From: Theocolax elegans
Lineage: Eukaryota; Arthropoda; Insecta; Hymenoptera; Cerocephalidae
DNA length: 64,000 nt
Reading direction: 5' to 3'
NCBI GenBank assembly: GCA_026168455.1
Contig: CM047429.1
Span: 4,615,125 to 4,679,124, forward strand
This document shows positions 42,893 through 56,273 of this stretch, one piece after another. The translations under genes and the position numbers were made by a program. Below the pieces are notes generated by a model. It was not told the DNA's origin, did no database searches, and saw only the letters and a list, made by a program, of their open reading frames with translations. The stretch's first letter is position 1. Every line of letters starts with the position of its first letter.

Positions 42893-45800
42893 CAGGGTGA
42901 TCCAGAAACATAGGTAACATATATATATATATTCCGATTCAGAAAATTAATTCGAGTATAACCCCGTCGGAATTTTTAAAAAATATTAATTAGGCGAGGC
43001 GTAATTAAATTTTGAAATGGGCCAATCAGAGGCCGGATTAGGGAAGAAAGGTGAGCGGCGTTGCCGCGCGAGACTAATGCAACAGGTCAACGAGCGAAGC
43101 GGCCGAGGCGCCTGAACATAGCTAATGCGTATAGCAGAAGCGAAGATCGCGAAAGCGAATGAATCGCAAAATATATTTTACGAGATTGATTGTATGAATA
43201 AAATGTACAATCACGGAAATGATTTTTATTTAAGTTTGAATTAGACCGCAGACTAATAAATTCATTACTACTATTATTAATTTACTTACTAAATCTATGA
43301 TACGCGTGCGTTATGAATATGAGATTATTACAGTTTTTAATCGCATCGTATTTACATTAATTTACTGAAACCTTCATGACGAATTTTAAGACAATAAAGT
43401 TTTGAATTTAATTAAGTTTTGTGTACAATATAGCCAATAAATACGTTTACCATAAAGATATATCGCTACATATTGGAAATATATTAATTAATTTTGCAAG
43501 TATATTGGCAATAATATTGCTAGGTAAATAATTCCTAGCCCGTGTAAAATGAAATTTAGCTCAAGCCTCAATTCTCCGTTTAAAAAACATAATGCTACCG
43601 CGAGCGCTCTCCGATGTTCGCGCACATCAAATGTTGTTTTCGCGGAGTAAGCCCGCCGCGGGCGCTCTCCGACGTTCGCGCTCATCAAATTTTGTTCTCG
43701 CGGAGTAAGCCCGCCGCGGACGCACTCCGACGTCCGCACTGCAAGAGCAAACGTGCTCGAAAAAAGTTACTTCGTTAAAATTACAATTCATTGTGTTTCA
43801 GACTTAATAAATATTTTGGAAAACTCGTTCCAAATGTTTAGGATAATAATTGCAATAGTCTGGCTGTTGAATTGAATTGAGTATTCAATATACAAAATGC
43901 CAATGAATAACTACCATAAATTCGCAATATATTGGTAATATATTAGCAATAATATTGCTAGTAAGTTAATTCCGAGTCCGTGTAAAACAAAATCTAGCTG
44001 AACCCTCGCTTAAGTTTTATAATAGTCTGGGAATCATCTAGCTATAGTATATCTATAATATGTTTACGTTTACCAAATATTTTTAAACTTATTTTTTATA
44101 ATATATTAGTATATGCTGAACAAATCGATATCATTATAATTAATTGGATCATATCTTTGCTAGAAATCGGTATTATGAGAAATCGTGGATTTATGTCACG
44201 CATCTTAGTAATTATTCGGATGACCAAAGACAGACGTTCATTCCCGTTTTCATTCACTTGCGGTAATAAAAGATCATCAATTCGACGGTAGTATTGACAA
44301 TTTGGAAGACACGAAACATATTGGCGATATATTGATAATACTTTGGCAATATGTTGGCATCATATTGGCAATATATTGGTAACATATTGGCAATATATTG
44401 ACAATACGTTGGCAACATATTGGCAATATATTGATAATACAAATAATAAATACCCGAGTAAAAAAATTAAAGTTTATATGAACTTTATATAAACTTTAGG
44501 TTTGGCTAAACTTGATATGGGGTTGGCCAACGAGACTGAGCCGAACTTGTGCAATTGACTCTTCAAGTTTGGCGAAAGTATATCAAATGTTCAGCTGAAA
44601 TTCATATAAAGTTTTTATAAAGTTTTTTTACAATTACTGACAAATAAAATATAGATTATACTAAGTTTAGCTGAACTCAATATTAACGTGATAGCAAGTT
44701 CAGGTTTATAAAGTCATATAATGTTGATATCAACATACCTAAAGAAAAATTTTAGAAATCTTCTTTAACTGACATCAGTAAGAATACATCGGTTAGAAAA
44801 ATGGTGAAAATAGATAATTTGTGGTTTTTTAAATATCTTCTTTCAGGTTATGTCTTCAAAACTAAGGAAATGAACAACACTTTTCAGTGACGGATTCGAA
44901 TTATTTGGAATATATCTTCGTTTTTCTAACGGATGTATTCTTACTGATGTCAGTTAAAGCAGATTTTTAAAATTTTTCTTTGGGTATGTTGATATCAAAA
45001 TTATATGACTTTATAAACCTGAACTTGCTATCACGTTAATATTGAGTTCAGCTAAACTTAGTATAAACTATACTTTATTTGTCAGTAATTGTAAAAAAAC
45101 TTTATAAAAACTTTATATGAATTTCAGCTGAACATTTGATATACTTTCGCCTAACTTGAAGAGTCAATTGCACAAGTTCGGCTCAGTCTCGTTGGCCAAC
45201 CCCATATCAAGTTTAGCCAAACCTAAAGTTTATATAAAGTTCATATAAACTTTAATTTTTTTACGCGGGTATTTATTATTTGTATTATCAATATATTGCC
45301 AATATGTTGCCAAAGTAGTCAATATATTGCCAATACGTTGCCAAAGTATTGTCAATATATTGCCAATATGTTGCCAACGTATTGTCAATATATTGCCAAT
45401 ACGTTGCCAACATATTGCCAAAGTATTATCAATATATCGCCAATATGTTTCGTGTCTTCCAAATTGTCAATACTACCGTCGAATTGATGATCTTTTATTA
45501 CCTCAAGTGAATGAAAACGGGAATGAACGTCTGTCTTTGGTCATCCGAATAATTACTAAGATGCGTGATATAAATCCACGATTTCTCATAATACCGATTT
45601 CTAGCAAAGATATGATCCAATTAATTGTAATGATATCGATTTGTTCAGCATATACTAATATATTATAAAAAATCAGTTTAAAAATATTTGGTAAACGTAA
45701 ACATATTATAGATATACTATAGCTAGATGATTCCCAGACTATTATAAAACTTAAGCGAGGGTTCAGCTAGATTTTATTTTACACGGACTCGGAATTAACT

Positions 45801-46847
45801 TACTAGCAATATTATTGCTAATATATTACCAATATATTGCGAATTTATGGTAGTTATTCATTGGCATTTTGTATATTGAATACTCAATTCAACTCAACAG
45901 CCAGACTATTGCAATTATTATCCTAAACATTTGGAATGAGTTTTCCAAAATATTTATTAAGTCTGAAACACAATGAATTGTAATTTTAACGAAGTAACTT
46001 TTTTCGAGCACGTTTGCTCTTGCAGTGCGGACGTCGGAGTGCGTCCGCGGCGGGCTTACTCCGCGAGTACAAAATTTGATGAGCGCGAACGTCGGAGAGC
46101 GCCCGCGGCGGGCTTACTCCGCGAACACAACATTTGATGTGCGCGAACATCGGAGAGCGCTCGCGGTAGCATTATGTTTTTTAAACGGAGAATTGAGGCT
46201 TGAGCTAAATTTCATTTTACACGGGCTAGGAATTATTTACCTAGCAATATTATTGCCAATATACTTGCAAAATTAATTAATATATTTCCAATATGTAGCG
46301 ATATATCTTTATGGTAAACGTATTTATTGGCTATATTGTACACAAAACTTAATTAAATTCAAAACTTTATTGTCTTAAAATTCGTCATGAAGGTTTCAGT
46401 AAATTAATGTAAATACGATGAGATTAAAAACTGTAATAATCTCATATTTATAACGCACGCGTATCATAGATTTAGTAAGTAAATTAATAATAGTAGTAAT
46501 GAATTTATTAGTCTGCGGCCTAATTCAAACTTAAATAAAAATCATTTCCGTGATTGTACATTTTATTCATACAATCAATCTCGTAAAATATATTTTGCGA
46601 TTCATTCGCTTTCGCGATCTTCGCTTCTGCTATACGCATTAGCTATGTTCAGGCGCCTCGGCCGCTTCGCTCGTTGACCAACGCCGCTCACCTTTCTTCC
46701 CTAATCCGGCCTCTGATTGGCCCATTTCAAAATTTAATTACTCCTCGCCTAATTAATATTTTTTTAAAATTCCGACGGGGTTATAATCGAATTAATTTTC
46801 TGAATCGGAATATATATATATGTTACCTATGTTTCTGGATCACCCTG
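42893..46847. mobile_element. 3,955-bp palindromic element with TA duplication
   Basis: The ends CAGGGTGATCCAGAAACATA and its inverse, flanked by TA (42891-42892 and 46848-46849), bound two arms of about 1.9 kb (42893-44801 and 44923-46847). These are nearly exact inverted copies around a spacer of about 120 bp. CAGGGTG-type termini with TA duplications are common on mariner-like MITEs. Each arm contains a GC-rich 60-bp tandem repeat (43590-43740, 46020-46170) and an array of CAATATATTGCCAATA-like units (about 44310-44440, 45285-45440). No transposase is encoded; the 83-codon mirrored frames overlap the GC-rich repeat. The right arm lacks about 22 bp present near 43060-43090. Confidence 0.92.
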
Positions 46848-46849
46848 TA

Positions 46850-48132
46850 TAAGATCTATTTTAATTTTAGATATTAGGTTCTGAAATTACTATACTTGTT
46901 ACGGATAGAATTAACTTTTATTTTATAATTTAGTATAAACAATTTAATACGTTATTATTATTTGAATAAATATTTCTCGAAAGTATTAACCGTTAAAAAT
47001 AGTCAACCGCCGAGCGAGAAATGAAAAACTTAAATATAAACTGACTTTTTGCGTATATATATTACATTACTATAAACAGGCCGAAAAATACGTTGGAATC
47101 AAAACAGTAACGGTTGTATTTTATTGCTTCTTAGTTTTACTTAGTAAGAAATCAATTGAAAAGTGTATTTATTATAAGAATACCAAGTGCGTTTATAATG
47201 GTTAATTTAAGTTGTACAATTTAAGTTTACAAAAATTAATTCTGGTTTTGAGTTATACGTCATTATATTACATCAAGATTAATTATATTTTTACGATTTA
47301 AAATTATACTGTAAGTTACAATTAATTATTATCTACGATTATTGTTAATTTAGAACAAATTATGTAAGCAAAAGTATGTTACTATTGTGAAAGAGGGACA
47401 GAGGAAAATATGAAATATTAAAACTTTTTGAAAATTTAAATGAACTTTTCCGTTGTTTATAAAATTATAATACAACTTGAAATTTTTACGCTGAGCCCGT
47501 TTTGTGCATGGCTTCGCTCATGGTCTAGAAGCTAATACGGATCTCTTCGGAGAGGCCGATGTGCCAAAGGGATAATTAGAAAACTCTAATTTCCCGTGGA
47601 AAATTATCCACACAGGTATGCGTGTGCAGGGAGACACAGAGAATCTCGTTAACCTGTGGCCGCCAGGCTGCAGGGCGAAGCTGCAAGATTTCAAGTTATG
47701 CGCGATACATTTAAAAAAAAATAAGTTTATAGCTTTTCGCCGAATTTATTGCAGTCTAGTGGGGATCGAGATACGATAGCTCGCGAGATCATTTTCCTCT
47801 GACACTCTTAAGGTGCGTTTCAGTACATATGTATACTGCAATTTTTTGAATATTTAGTCTAATACATAAGTTTTTATTCAATCTGATTTATAATTATTTA
47901 AACTTACCTATCCCAGTATTTGTTTATAACCATAATATTAATTCATATTAGTGCTGGTAGATTTATTAGAAAATACTTACTACTGAAAAATGGATCCACC
48001 ATTTCGTATAAATACTAGCACTATATACAGACACAATAAAAGACAAGAAATTATATCAGCAAACGTTACTGAGTTAATTCACTCCAAGAAAAAAAGAAGA
48101 GCTTCAAGGATTTAGTATTCATTCATTACTGG

Positions 48133-48135
<3 letters not shown>
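46850..48135. other. AT-rich DNA with a GC-richer insert at about 47490-47830
   Basis: No coding gene is seen. The segment about 47490-47830 is distinctly GC-richer than its flanks and has small hairpins (for example GATCTCTTCGGAGAGGCC). It may be a remnant of a mobile element or a structured RNA, but I recognise neither. Confidence 0.4.
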
Positions 48136-48167
<32 letters not shown>

Positions 48168-48168
<1 letters not shown>

Positions 48169-49160
48169 GGTATTCCACGTGAAGTGGTCCGATCAAAATT
48201 TTAAAATGCACCAAATTTTGGATACACTTTGCAAATGTTTTTCAGAATACAGAAAAAAATTTTTAGGTACTGGAATCTATTTGCTCAAAAGTTATTCTAA
48301 CATCAAAAAGTGAATTTTTCCATATTTTCTTCAACACCAGCTGGGTTTACCGCTATATAACTCAAAATCTATCAACTTTTACTATATAACATTATATGTA
48401 ACATTCGTTGCTAATTATATCTAGAATTTATTCTTCTGGGTTAGAATTTCTAATCTCAAGGTCAATGTTACATAAACTACATGTCAATATTCAACTTGAA
48501 AAAAGTGCAATTGCGCCACCTTTGATTTTATCATCCAAAAGTCTAAAAGAAAGCTTGGAGCAATACCTTTCAAATGGTCTGTAGTATTTTTATGGCCTCC
48601 AATTCTGTAAAAAGTTATGACAATTTAAAGAAAGACAAAAAATTCACAAAAATTAACATGGTAATTCCCATTTAAATTTTTTAAAAAATTTCGTGTTTCT
48701 TTAAATTGTCATAACTTTTTACAGAATTGGAGGCCATAAAAATGCTACAGACCATTTGAAAGGTATTGCTCCAAGCTTTCTTTTAGACTTTTGGATGAAA
48801 AAATCAACGGTGGCGCACTTGCACTTTTTTTAAGTTGAATATTGACATGTAGTTTATGTAACATTGACCTTGAGATTAGAAATTCTAACCCAGAAGAATA
48901 AATTCTAGATATAATTAGCAACGAATGTTACATATAATGTTATATAGTAAAAGTTGATAGATTTTGTGTTATATAGCGGTAAACCCAGCTGGTGTTGAAA
49001 AAAATATGGAAAAATTCACTTTTTGAGGTTAGAATAACTTTTGAGCAAATAGATTCCAGTACCTAAAAATTTTTTTCTGTATTCTGAAAAACATTTGCAA
49101 AGTGTACCCAAAATTTGGTGCATTTTAAAATTTTGATCGGACCACTTCACGTGGAATACC

Positions 49161-49162
<2 letters not shown>
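48168..49162. mobile_element. Hairpin element family A, copy 1 (995 bp)
   Basis: Termini are GGGGTATTCCACGTGAAGTG and its inverse; the arms are about 468 bp around a loop of about 60 bp (48637-48695). Flanked by (TA)n on both sides. No coding capacity. Confidence 0.93.
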
Positions 49163-49191
<29 letters not shown>

Positions 49192-49195
<4 letters not shown>

Positions 49196-49916
49196 TTACG
49201 CCAATTCTTTTCAGTATTAAGGAGTTGTGATAACTAAATTACAGGGATCCACTTTTAAAAACACAAAACTTTTCAACAATTTACAAATAAAATATCTGAA
49301 AAAGTTCACATACGCGAGGTTGGAGCGATTTTTCAAAAATAATTAGTTTTAAAATGATTAATAATTAATAATCACTTTGTAGCGTTGTACTATACGACAA
49401 AATATTTTGAACCAGTTCGCACTTAAACTTCAAAGCTAGTTGAAGAGCGTTACAGAGATTTTTTCATTGTTTTTCAAAAATAAAAATCCCGGTTCTTGAA
49501 TTTTACATCTCCTGTATGCTTTTGGAGGTAGCAATCAGCAGCAAAAATATGTTCAAGCTTTAAAAGTATAAAGAAATGAATTAATTAAGACCAGATCGAA
49601 CTTGTTAAAACATAAATATAGTTTATATTATTATATTTCTTTTAATTATCAACTTAAATATGTTAACTGTAACGTCATCGGAAAATTTTTCCGATCTACG
49701 TAATATTTTAAATCCTTTTAAATCCACCTGACAGTACGATCACTCGAGAGGGTCTGTAAATGAGCCTCTCGGTAACCTTCTCACCTAACAATAGACAATT
49801 TTCACTTGCTAAAAACAAATAGTAATAACGCTGATAAATGGCTCAAAATAAGTAAATATTTGCTAGGTTGCCAAATTTATTGTTAAATCTAGATGTAAAG
49901 ATATGTTTATATATAT
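49192..49916. other. AT-rich DNA, nothing recognised
   Basis: No gene or element border is seen in this stretch. Confidence 0.5.
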
Positions 49917-51190
49917 TGTGACGTTGCACCGGCACGTCACTATTAAATATGCACTTTATGTTGTAATAAAATTAATGATTGCCTCGACAGAACCGATCCC
50001 GGAGGCAAGTCATTCGCGAACCGGGAAAGAGGATACTACGCACGTGTTGGCCATTTTGTGAGCTGCTGCGCGTGATCCTGCGCGCACGTTGACTAGGTCG
50101 CCCTGCGTAGCTGTACCCTCAGCGGCCCCTACCGTGTAATGGAGAACCTGTATGAGGGATTACCGGTAACCCAGACATCTCCTTTACGAGTATAGAAAAA
50201 GGATAGTTGTAGATAATGACAGCGGTAGGTTAAGACTTACTTTTATGTACGGTGAATATTAAAGGCGCGATTACATGAACGTACGAGTTGTTATAGATAA
50301 CTTTAATTGTTGGTATTGGCGATTTAATGATTCTGCTAATTGGTATAATGAATGATAATTTTACTAATGTTTAATATTGCTTTATTGTAATTGGCGTTTG
50401 GGTTAATTATTATTAATATTCAATTCGTGTGTTGGATTATTTGCAATTTGCGGTTGCGTTGATTAATTGATAAATTGATCATAAGCGGCGCTGTAATTAA
50501 TGACGCATGCTCATTAAAAATCTTATGGAAGGATAGTCTACTGCAGTTCTATTTTTGTTCTTTTTATTATCAGTTGAGCAGTAGGGGAGGTTTCATATAC
50601 TGCTATATATATAGTGTGGCCCTGATGGTGGAGGCTCCCTATTCACCTTTAAGTAGAGTCTGCATTTGCAGTTCGATGATAATTATTTTGTGACTTTAAA
50701 ATTGCCGCTCGTGACGTCATTCTTTTTGCAAGGAATTAAGGCCTTGGGTCACCAATCACGAGGAATCAACCACCGTTGGAATTGAGGAAGGGAGGCTTGG
50801 GTCGGATTTCAAATGGGGAAAATTTGCGCCTTTTTCAGTCAGTCGATTTACTACCGGTCTGGTAATACCTTGAGCTGAATTAAGCTAATTAGTTATTTTT
50901 TTATATCTGAGGTATCAATTCCGATTATCGTGGTGAAAAGACAGGTGAATATTTGACTAATTTTATATTTGTATATTAGCTAACAATCGACGTCTAATGC
51001 TCTTATATTAATGTGCAATTCGTCGGTTCCAGCTGGCAGCATGGTTGAGCGGAAATTGCTCCCGGAGACGCACCCTTGGTAACAAGGAGTTGCGCCCGGA
51101 GACGTGATCTCTAGCCACCATTTAATTATTTCGACCCAAGCCATTCCATTTATGTTCAGTGTTATCGGTGTTATTATTTTATTCATTTAA
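49917..51190. other. Possible degraded LTR-type element
   Basis: After a short (TA)n, the sequence starts TGTGACGTTGCACC with a nearby inverted GGCACGTCAC. A GC-rich block follows (49980-50200), then AT-rich DNA, and two copies of CCCGGAGACG at about 51060-51105. This looks like element debris, but no partner terminus, primer-binding site or coding frame was found. Confidence 0.3.
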
Positions 51191-51282
51191 TAATACTCAT
51201 TAGTTAATATTAATTATTGTATTGATTAATATGTAGCAATATCATTATATTATTTATTATTATTAAATCAAAATTTAAAAAT

Positions 51283-51800
51283 TGTATGGATATATAAGTG
51301 AGTAGATTACGTATATTTATATAAAACAATATTTTAAATAAACAAGTATGTATTTATTAGAAACAAAAGGTTATTTAAGGAATGCCTTTGTTTATAAAAA
51401 TTAAAATAAATATATGGGGTCTGTAGCTAAAGAGAAAAATAAATTGGATATAATTATGGATTAAAACGTAAATTTTGAAAGAGGGTGCAAATTATGAATT
51501 ACGGGAGAAACGGAAGAAAAAGGTTTTTATTTATATGCCGCTAAAATGTTATAAATAATTCTTTAAAACTAATACAAAAAAAAATTTAATTAAGAAGAAA
51601 GTTTTATTACTCTAAAAGTACAAAATACTAATGACATATAGAACTCTTGGCGATGACCCTTCGTCATTAAATAAATTTATTTTAGGAGGTAAAGTTCTAT
51701 TTAGTTTCGTTTAAAATAATCTAAAATTTTAATAGGTTTTTACTAAATACTACAATTAAATATATGTACTTTACTATTTTTGGTAAGTTAATTGTTCATT
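51283..51800. repeat. AT-rich repeated unit U, copy 1 (partial)
   Basis: Contains GGATATATAAGTGAGTAGAT and later CGATGACCCTTCGTCATT. It matches 53930-54480 closely, and parts of 56625-56880 and 58085-58340. A family A hairpin follows it. Confidence 0.85.
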
Positions 51801-51815
51801 AACACATATATATAT

Positions 51816-52809
51816 GGGGTATTCCACGTGAAGTGGTCCGATCAAAATTTTAAAATGCACCAAATTTTGGGTACACTTTGCAAATGTTTTTCAGAATACA
51901 GAAAAAAATTTTTAGGTACTGGAATCTATTTGCTCAAAAGTTATTCTAACCTCAAAAAGTGAATTTTTCCATATTTTTTTCAAAACCAGCTGGGTTTACC
52001 GCTATATAACTCAAAATCTATCAACTTTTACTATAGAACATTATATGTAACATTCGTTGCTAATTATATCTAGAATTTATCCTTCTGGGTTAGAATTTCT
52101 AATCTCAAGGTCAATGTTACATAAACTACATGTCAATATTCAACTTGAAAAAAGTGCAAGTGCGCCACCTTTGATTTTTTCATCCAAAAGTCTAAAAGAA
52201 AGCTTGGAGCAATACCTTTCAAATGGTCTGTAGCATTTTTATGGCCTCCAATTCTGTAAAAAGTTATGACAATTTAAAGAAAGACAAAAAATTCACAAAA
52301 ATTAACATGGTAATTCCCATTTAAATTTTTAAAAAAATTTCGTGTTTCTTTAAATTGTCATAACTTTTTACAGAATTGGAGGCCATAAAAATGCTACAGA
52401 CCATTTGAAAGGTATTGCTCCAAGCTTTCTTTTAGACTTTTGGATGAAAAAATCAAAGGTGGCGCACTTACACTTTTTTTAAGTTGAATATTGACATGTA
52501 GTTTATGTAACATTGACCTTGAGATTAGAAATTCTAACCCAGAAGGATAAATTCTACACATAATTAGCAACGAATGTTACATATAATGTTGTATAGTAAA
52601 AGTTGATAGATTTTGAGTTATATAGCGGTAAACCCAGCTGGTGTTAAAAAAAATATGGAAAAATTCACTTTTTGAGGTTAGAATAACTTTTGAGCAAATA
52701 GATTCCAGTACCTAAAAATTTTTTTCTGTATTCTGAAAAACATTTGCAAAGTGTACCCAAAATTTGGTGCATTTTAAAATTTTGATCGGACCACTTCACG
52801 TGGAATACC

Positions 52810-52811
<2 letters not shown>
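51816..52811. mobile_element. Hairpin element family A, copy 2 (996 bp)
   Basis: Same termini, arms and loop orientation as copy 1, about 98% alike by eye. (TA)n lies on both sides. Confidence 0.93.
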
Positions 52812-52850
<39 letters not shown>

Positions 52851-52851
<1 letters not shown>

Positions 52852-53365
52852 CACCGCTGGTGTAAGTTATGTCCTAAACTACGTGAAAATTAGTGATTTT
52901 ATGAGGTTTATGAGGCATAAGTTACACCAGCGGTCTTGGCCAATAATCTAACCCAAGCCATTCGAAAACTCGCGAAAAATGTGAACGTTTGAGAGGTGTT
53001 AGATTAAAATCGATTGTGGCGTGGTCGCCTTTTTTTATATTCAATATGTCCGGGTGTTCTATCTCTTCGAGATTTTAAAATTAAGAATTGTAACCAGGGT
53101 AGATAAGTTCTAAAGATTAATTTCAACAAAAGTTGTTTGTAATGTTTCTTCAAAAAAATCAATAGATTTTAAAATAAGTGACTTTAAATATAGTAATTTT
53201 TCCAAAAAATTGAAAAATTTCCACTTTTCATGGTTGAATAACTCTTATGCAAATTATTTTTAGAACTTAAATTTTTTTTGTATGTTCTGGAAGATGTTTC
53301 CAGCCTGTTCTCAAATTTTGGAGCGATTTAAAATTTTCATCGTACCACTTGACGTGAAATAGCCC
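52851..53365. mobile_element. Hairpin family B, right half only
   Basis: Starts at the element centre (CACCGCTGGTGTAAGTTATG) and runs to the right terminus GTGAAATAGCCC, matching about 24750-25260. The left arm is replaced by (TA)n. It directly follows the family A copy 2. Confidence 0.85.
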
Positions 53366-53430
53366 ATATATATGTATATATACGTATGTATGTATGTGGG
53401 TGTGCGTGTGTGTGTGTGCGGCGGAATATT

Positions 53431-53472
<42 letters not shown>

Positions 53473-53689
53473 TAAAATTGTTTTTTCAAGAATACATAAT
53501 ATATGTATTTTTTCCTTGCGCAAAAAAAAAGTTGTGAACATAACTTGAAAGAATGTGTATTAGTTTACTCATTCTTGATAAAACTCAAAATGTTTAAACG
53601 TATATTCAATAATAATAACGGATCTAAAATGCAATGTAATGCTTTAAATACAGATGCAAATTGTTTGAAGATTAAATAAATATTAATCA

Positions 53690-54780
53690 AGTATAACATA
53701 CACTTTTCCAAATATCCATATGATATATACAATGGGTTAAGAATTAAATATATTAATTATTGCATTTTTAAGATAATTCTATTATAAACAATATAGGCAA
53801 AAGAAAATTCAAATTTTGAACAGTGGCAATATAAAATACGAATTATATTTGAATAGATTTTCAAAAACTATTAATTTAGGAGCATTTAATTTAAATATTT
53901 TTTAAATTAATATTTCAAAATTGTATGGATATATAAGTGAGTAGATTATGTATATTTATAGAAAACAATATTTTAAATAAACAAGTATGTATTTATTAGA
54001 AACAGAAGGTTTTCTAAGGAATGAATTTGATTATAATAATCAAGATAAATATATGGGTTCTGTAACTAAAGGAAAAAATAAATTGGATATGATTATGGAC
54101 TAAAACGCAAATTTTGAAAGAGGGTGCAAATTACGAATTACGGGAGAAATGGAAGAAACGGGTTTTTATTTATTTGCCACTAAAATTATATAAATAGTTC
54201 TATAAAATTAATAAAAATTAATAAAAAAATTTATTTATTTAAGAAGAAAGTTTTATTACTTTCAAAGTACAAAATATTAATGCCATAGAACTTTTGGCGA
54301 TGATCCTTCGTCAATAAATAAATTATTTTTGGAGGTGAAGTTCTATTTAGATCCGTTTAAAATATTCCAAAATTTTCATAAGTAGTTACTAAATACTACA
54401 ATTTAGTAAGTATATGTACTTTACTATTTTTGGTAAGTTAATTTTTCATTAACATTTATAATTATTAAAATATAAATTTAAGCTTTATAGGAATTCATAT
54501 AGTTTAAAATTTACAGTTAACATTTAATGTCTTTATTTTTTTTTATTACTATTATTCTGATTTCATTATACTAAATTTTGGTAAAAACTTTTATTTATAA
54601 ATTATAATCGTATTTAAAAAAAAATTAAATTTTTGGTATAAAACCCAATGCATTATAACAGTACCTCCAAGGTGTTGTGTCAATCGGTTTAATTTCTAAG
54701 GTGTCCATGGTAGTGAAAAAGTAATACAATTTAAAACATTATTTAAAATAAATTTATTACGAAAAACCTTATTTGAAATT
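53690..54780. repeat. AT-rich repeated unit U, copy 2
   Basis: The longest copy of the repeated unit. At 53737-53746 (AATGGGTTAA) it preserves the empty site of the 211-bp element found in copies 3 and 4. Confidence 0.85.
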
Positions 54781-54795
54781 AAAAATAGGGGGTTG

Positions 54796-54829
54796 GCGCG
54801 CGAAGCGCGCAGGGGGGCGCAGCCCCCCT
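54796..54829. other. Two adjacent GC hairpins with GNA triloops
   Basis: GCGCGC-GAA-GCGCGC (54796-54810) is followed directly by AGGGGGGC-GCA-GCCCCCCT (54811-54829), inside DNA that is otherwise almost all A and T. TAGGGGG at 54786-54792 could also pair with CCCCCTA at 54824-54830. DNA hairpins closed by a GNA loop between G and C are known to be unusually stable. Confidence 0.8.
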
Positions 54830-54833
54830 AGTG

Positions 54834-54873
<40 letters not shown>

Positions 54874-55012
54874 TATCTATAATATATAAATATTTCGCCG
54901 CCGCCGCCGCCGTGTCGAAGAATTCAGAATTCAACATATATATATATATATACATATATGTTTTATGTATATATGTCATATATATGTTATATGTATGTTA
55001 TATATATATATA

Positions 55013-56007
55013 GGGTATTCCACGTGAAGTGGTCCAAACAAAATTTTAAAATGAACCAAATTTTGTGTATACTATGCAAATGTTTTTCAGAAAACAGAAA
55101 AAAATTTTTAGGTACTGGAATCTATTTGCTCAAAAGTTATTCTAACCTCAAAATGTGAATTTTTCCATATTTTCTTCAACACCAGCTGGGTTTACCGCTA
55201 TATAACTCAAAATCTATCAACTTTTACTATAGAACATTATATGTAACATTCGTTGCTAATTATATCTAGAATTTATTCTTCTGGGTTAGAATTTCTAATC
55301 TCAAGGTCAATGTTACATAAACTACATGTCAATATTCAACTTGAAAAAAGTGCAAGTGCGTCACCTTCGATTTTTTCATCCAAAAGTCTAAAAGAAAGCT
55401 TGGAGCAATACCTTTCAAATGGTCTGTAGCATTTTTATGGACTCCAATTCTGTAAAAAGTTATGACAATTTAAAGAAACACGAAATTTTTTTAAAAATTT
55501 AAATGGGAATTACCATGTTAATTTTTGTGAATTTTTTGTCTTTCTTTAAATTGTCATAACTTTTTACAGAATTGGAGTCCATAAAAATGCTACAGACCAT
55601 TTGAAAGGTATTGCTTCAAGCTTTCTTTTAGACTTTTGGATGAAAAAATCGAAGGTGACGCACTTGCACTTTTTTCAAGTTGAATATTGACATGTAGTTT
55701 ATGTAACATTGACCTTGAGATTAGAAATTCTAACCCAGAAGAATAAATTCTAGATATAATTAGCAACGAATGTTACATATAATGTTCTATAGTAAAAGTT
55801 GATAGATTTTGAGTTATATAGCGGTAAACCCAGCTGGTTTTAAGAAAAATATGGAAAAATTCACTTTTTGAGGTTAGAATAACTTTTGAGCAAATAGATT
55901 CCAGTACTTAAAAATTTTTTTCTGTATTCTGAAAAACATTTGCAAAGTGTACCCAAAATTTGGTACATTTTAAAATTTTGATCGGACCACTTCACGTGGA
56001 ATACCCC
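55013..56007. mobile_element. Hairpin element family A, copy 3 (loop inverted)
   Basis: Same arms as copies 1 and 2, but the non-symmetric loop (about 55481-55545) is in the opposite orientation, so the element sits reversed. The left end has one G fewer. (TA)n-type sequence lies on both sides. Confidence 0.93.
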
Positions 56008-56159
56008 ATATATATATATATGTTATATCTCTCTATAATATATAAATATTGTGCCGCCGCCGCCGCCTCCGCCGTGTCTAAGAATTCAGAATTCAACATA
56101 TATATATGTTTTATATATATATGTCATATATATGTTATATATATATGTCATATATATTA

Positions 56160-56262
56160 GTGTGTGTGTGTGTGCGCGAGCGTGCGTGCGTGTGTGTGTG
56201 TGTGTGCGTGCGTGTGCGTGTGTGCGTGTGCGTGTGCGTAGCGTGTGCGTGTGACTGTGTGT
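56160..56262. repeat. GT/GC microsatellite, short allele
   Basis: TGTGTGTGCGCGAGCGTGCG followed by mixed GTGTGC repeats. It is the short counterpart of the expanded array at 57232-57730. Confidence 0.85.
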
Positions 56263-56273
56263 GTGTGTGAACA

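Noticed and set aside
43488..43739. 83-codon frame mirrored at 46025-46276
   Set aside because: It covers a GC-rich 60-bp repeat in the palindrome arms; conservation reflects arm identity.
45296..45668. Frames with repeating YCQYIAN in the large palindrome
   Set aside because: They are products of short-period AT-rich repeats; no domain.
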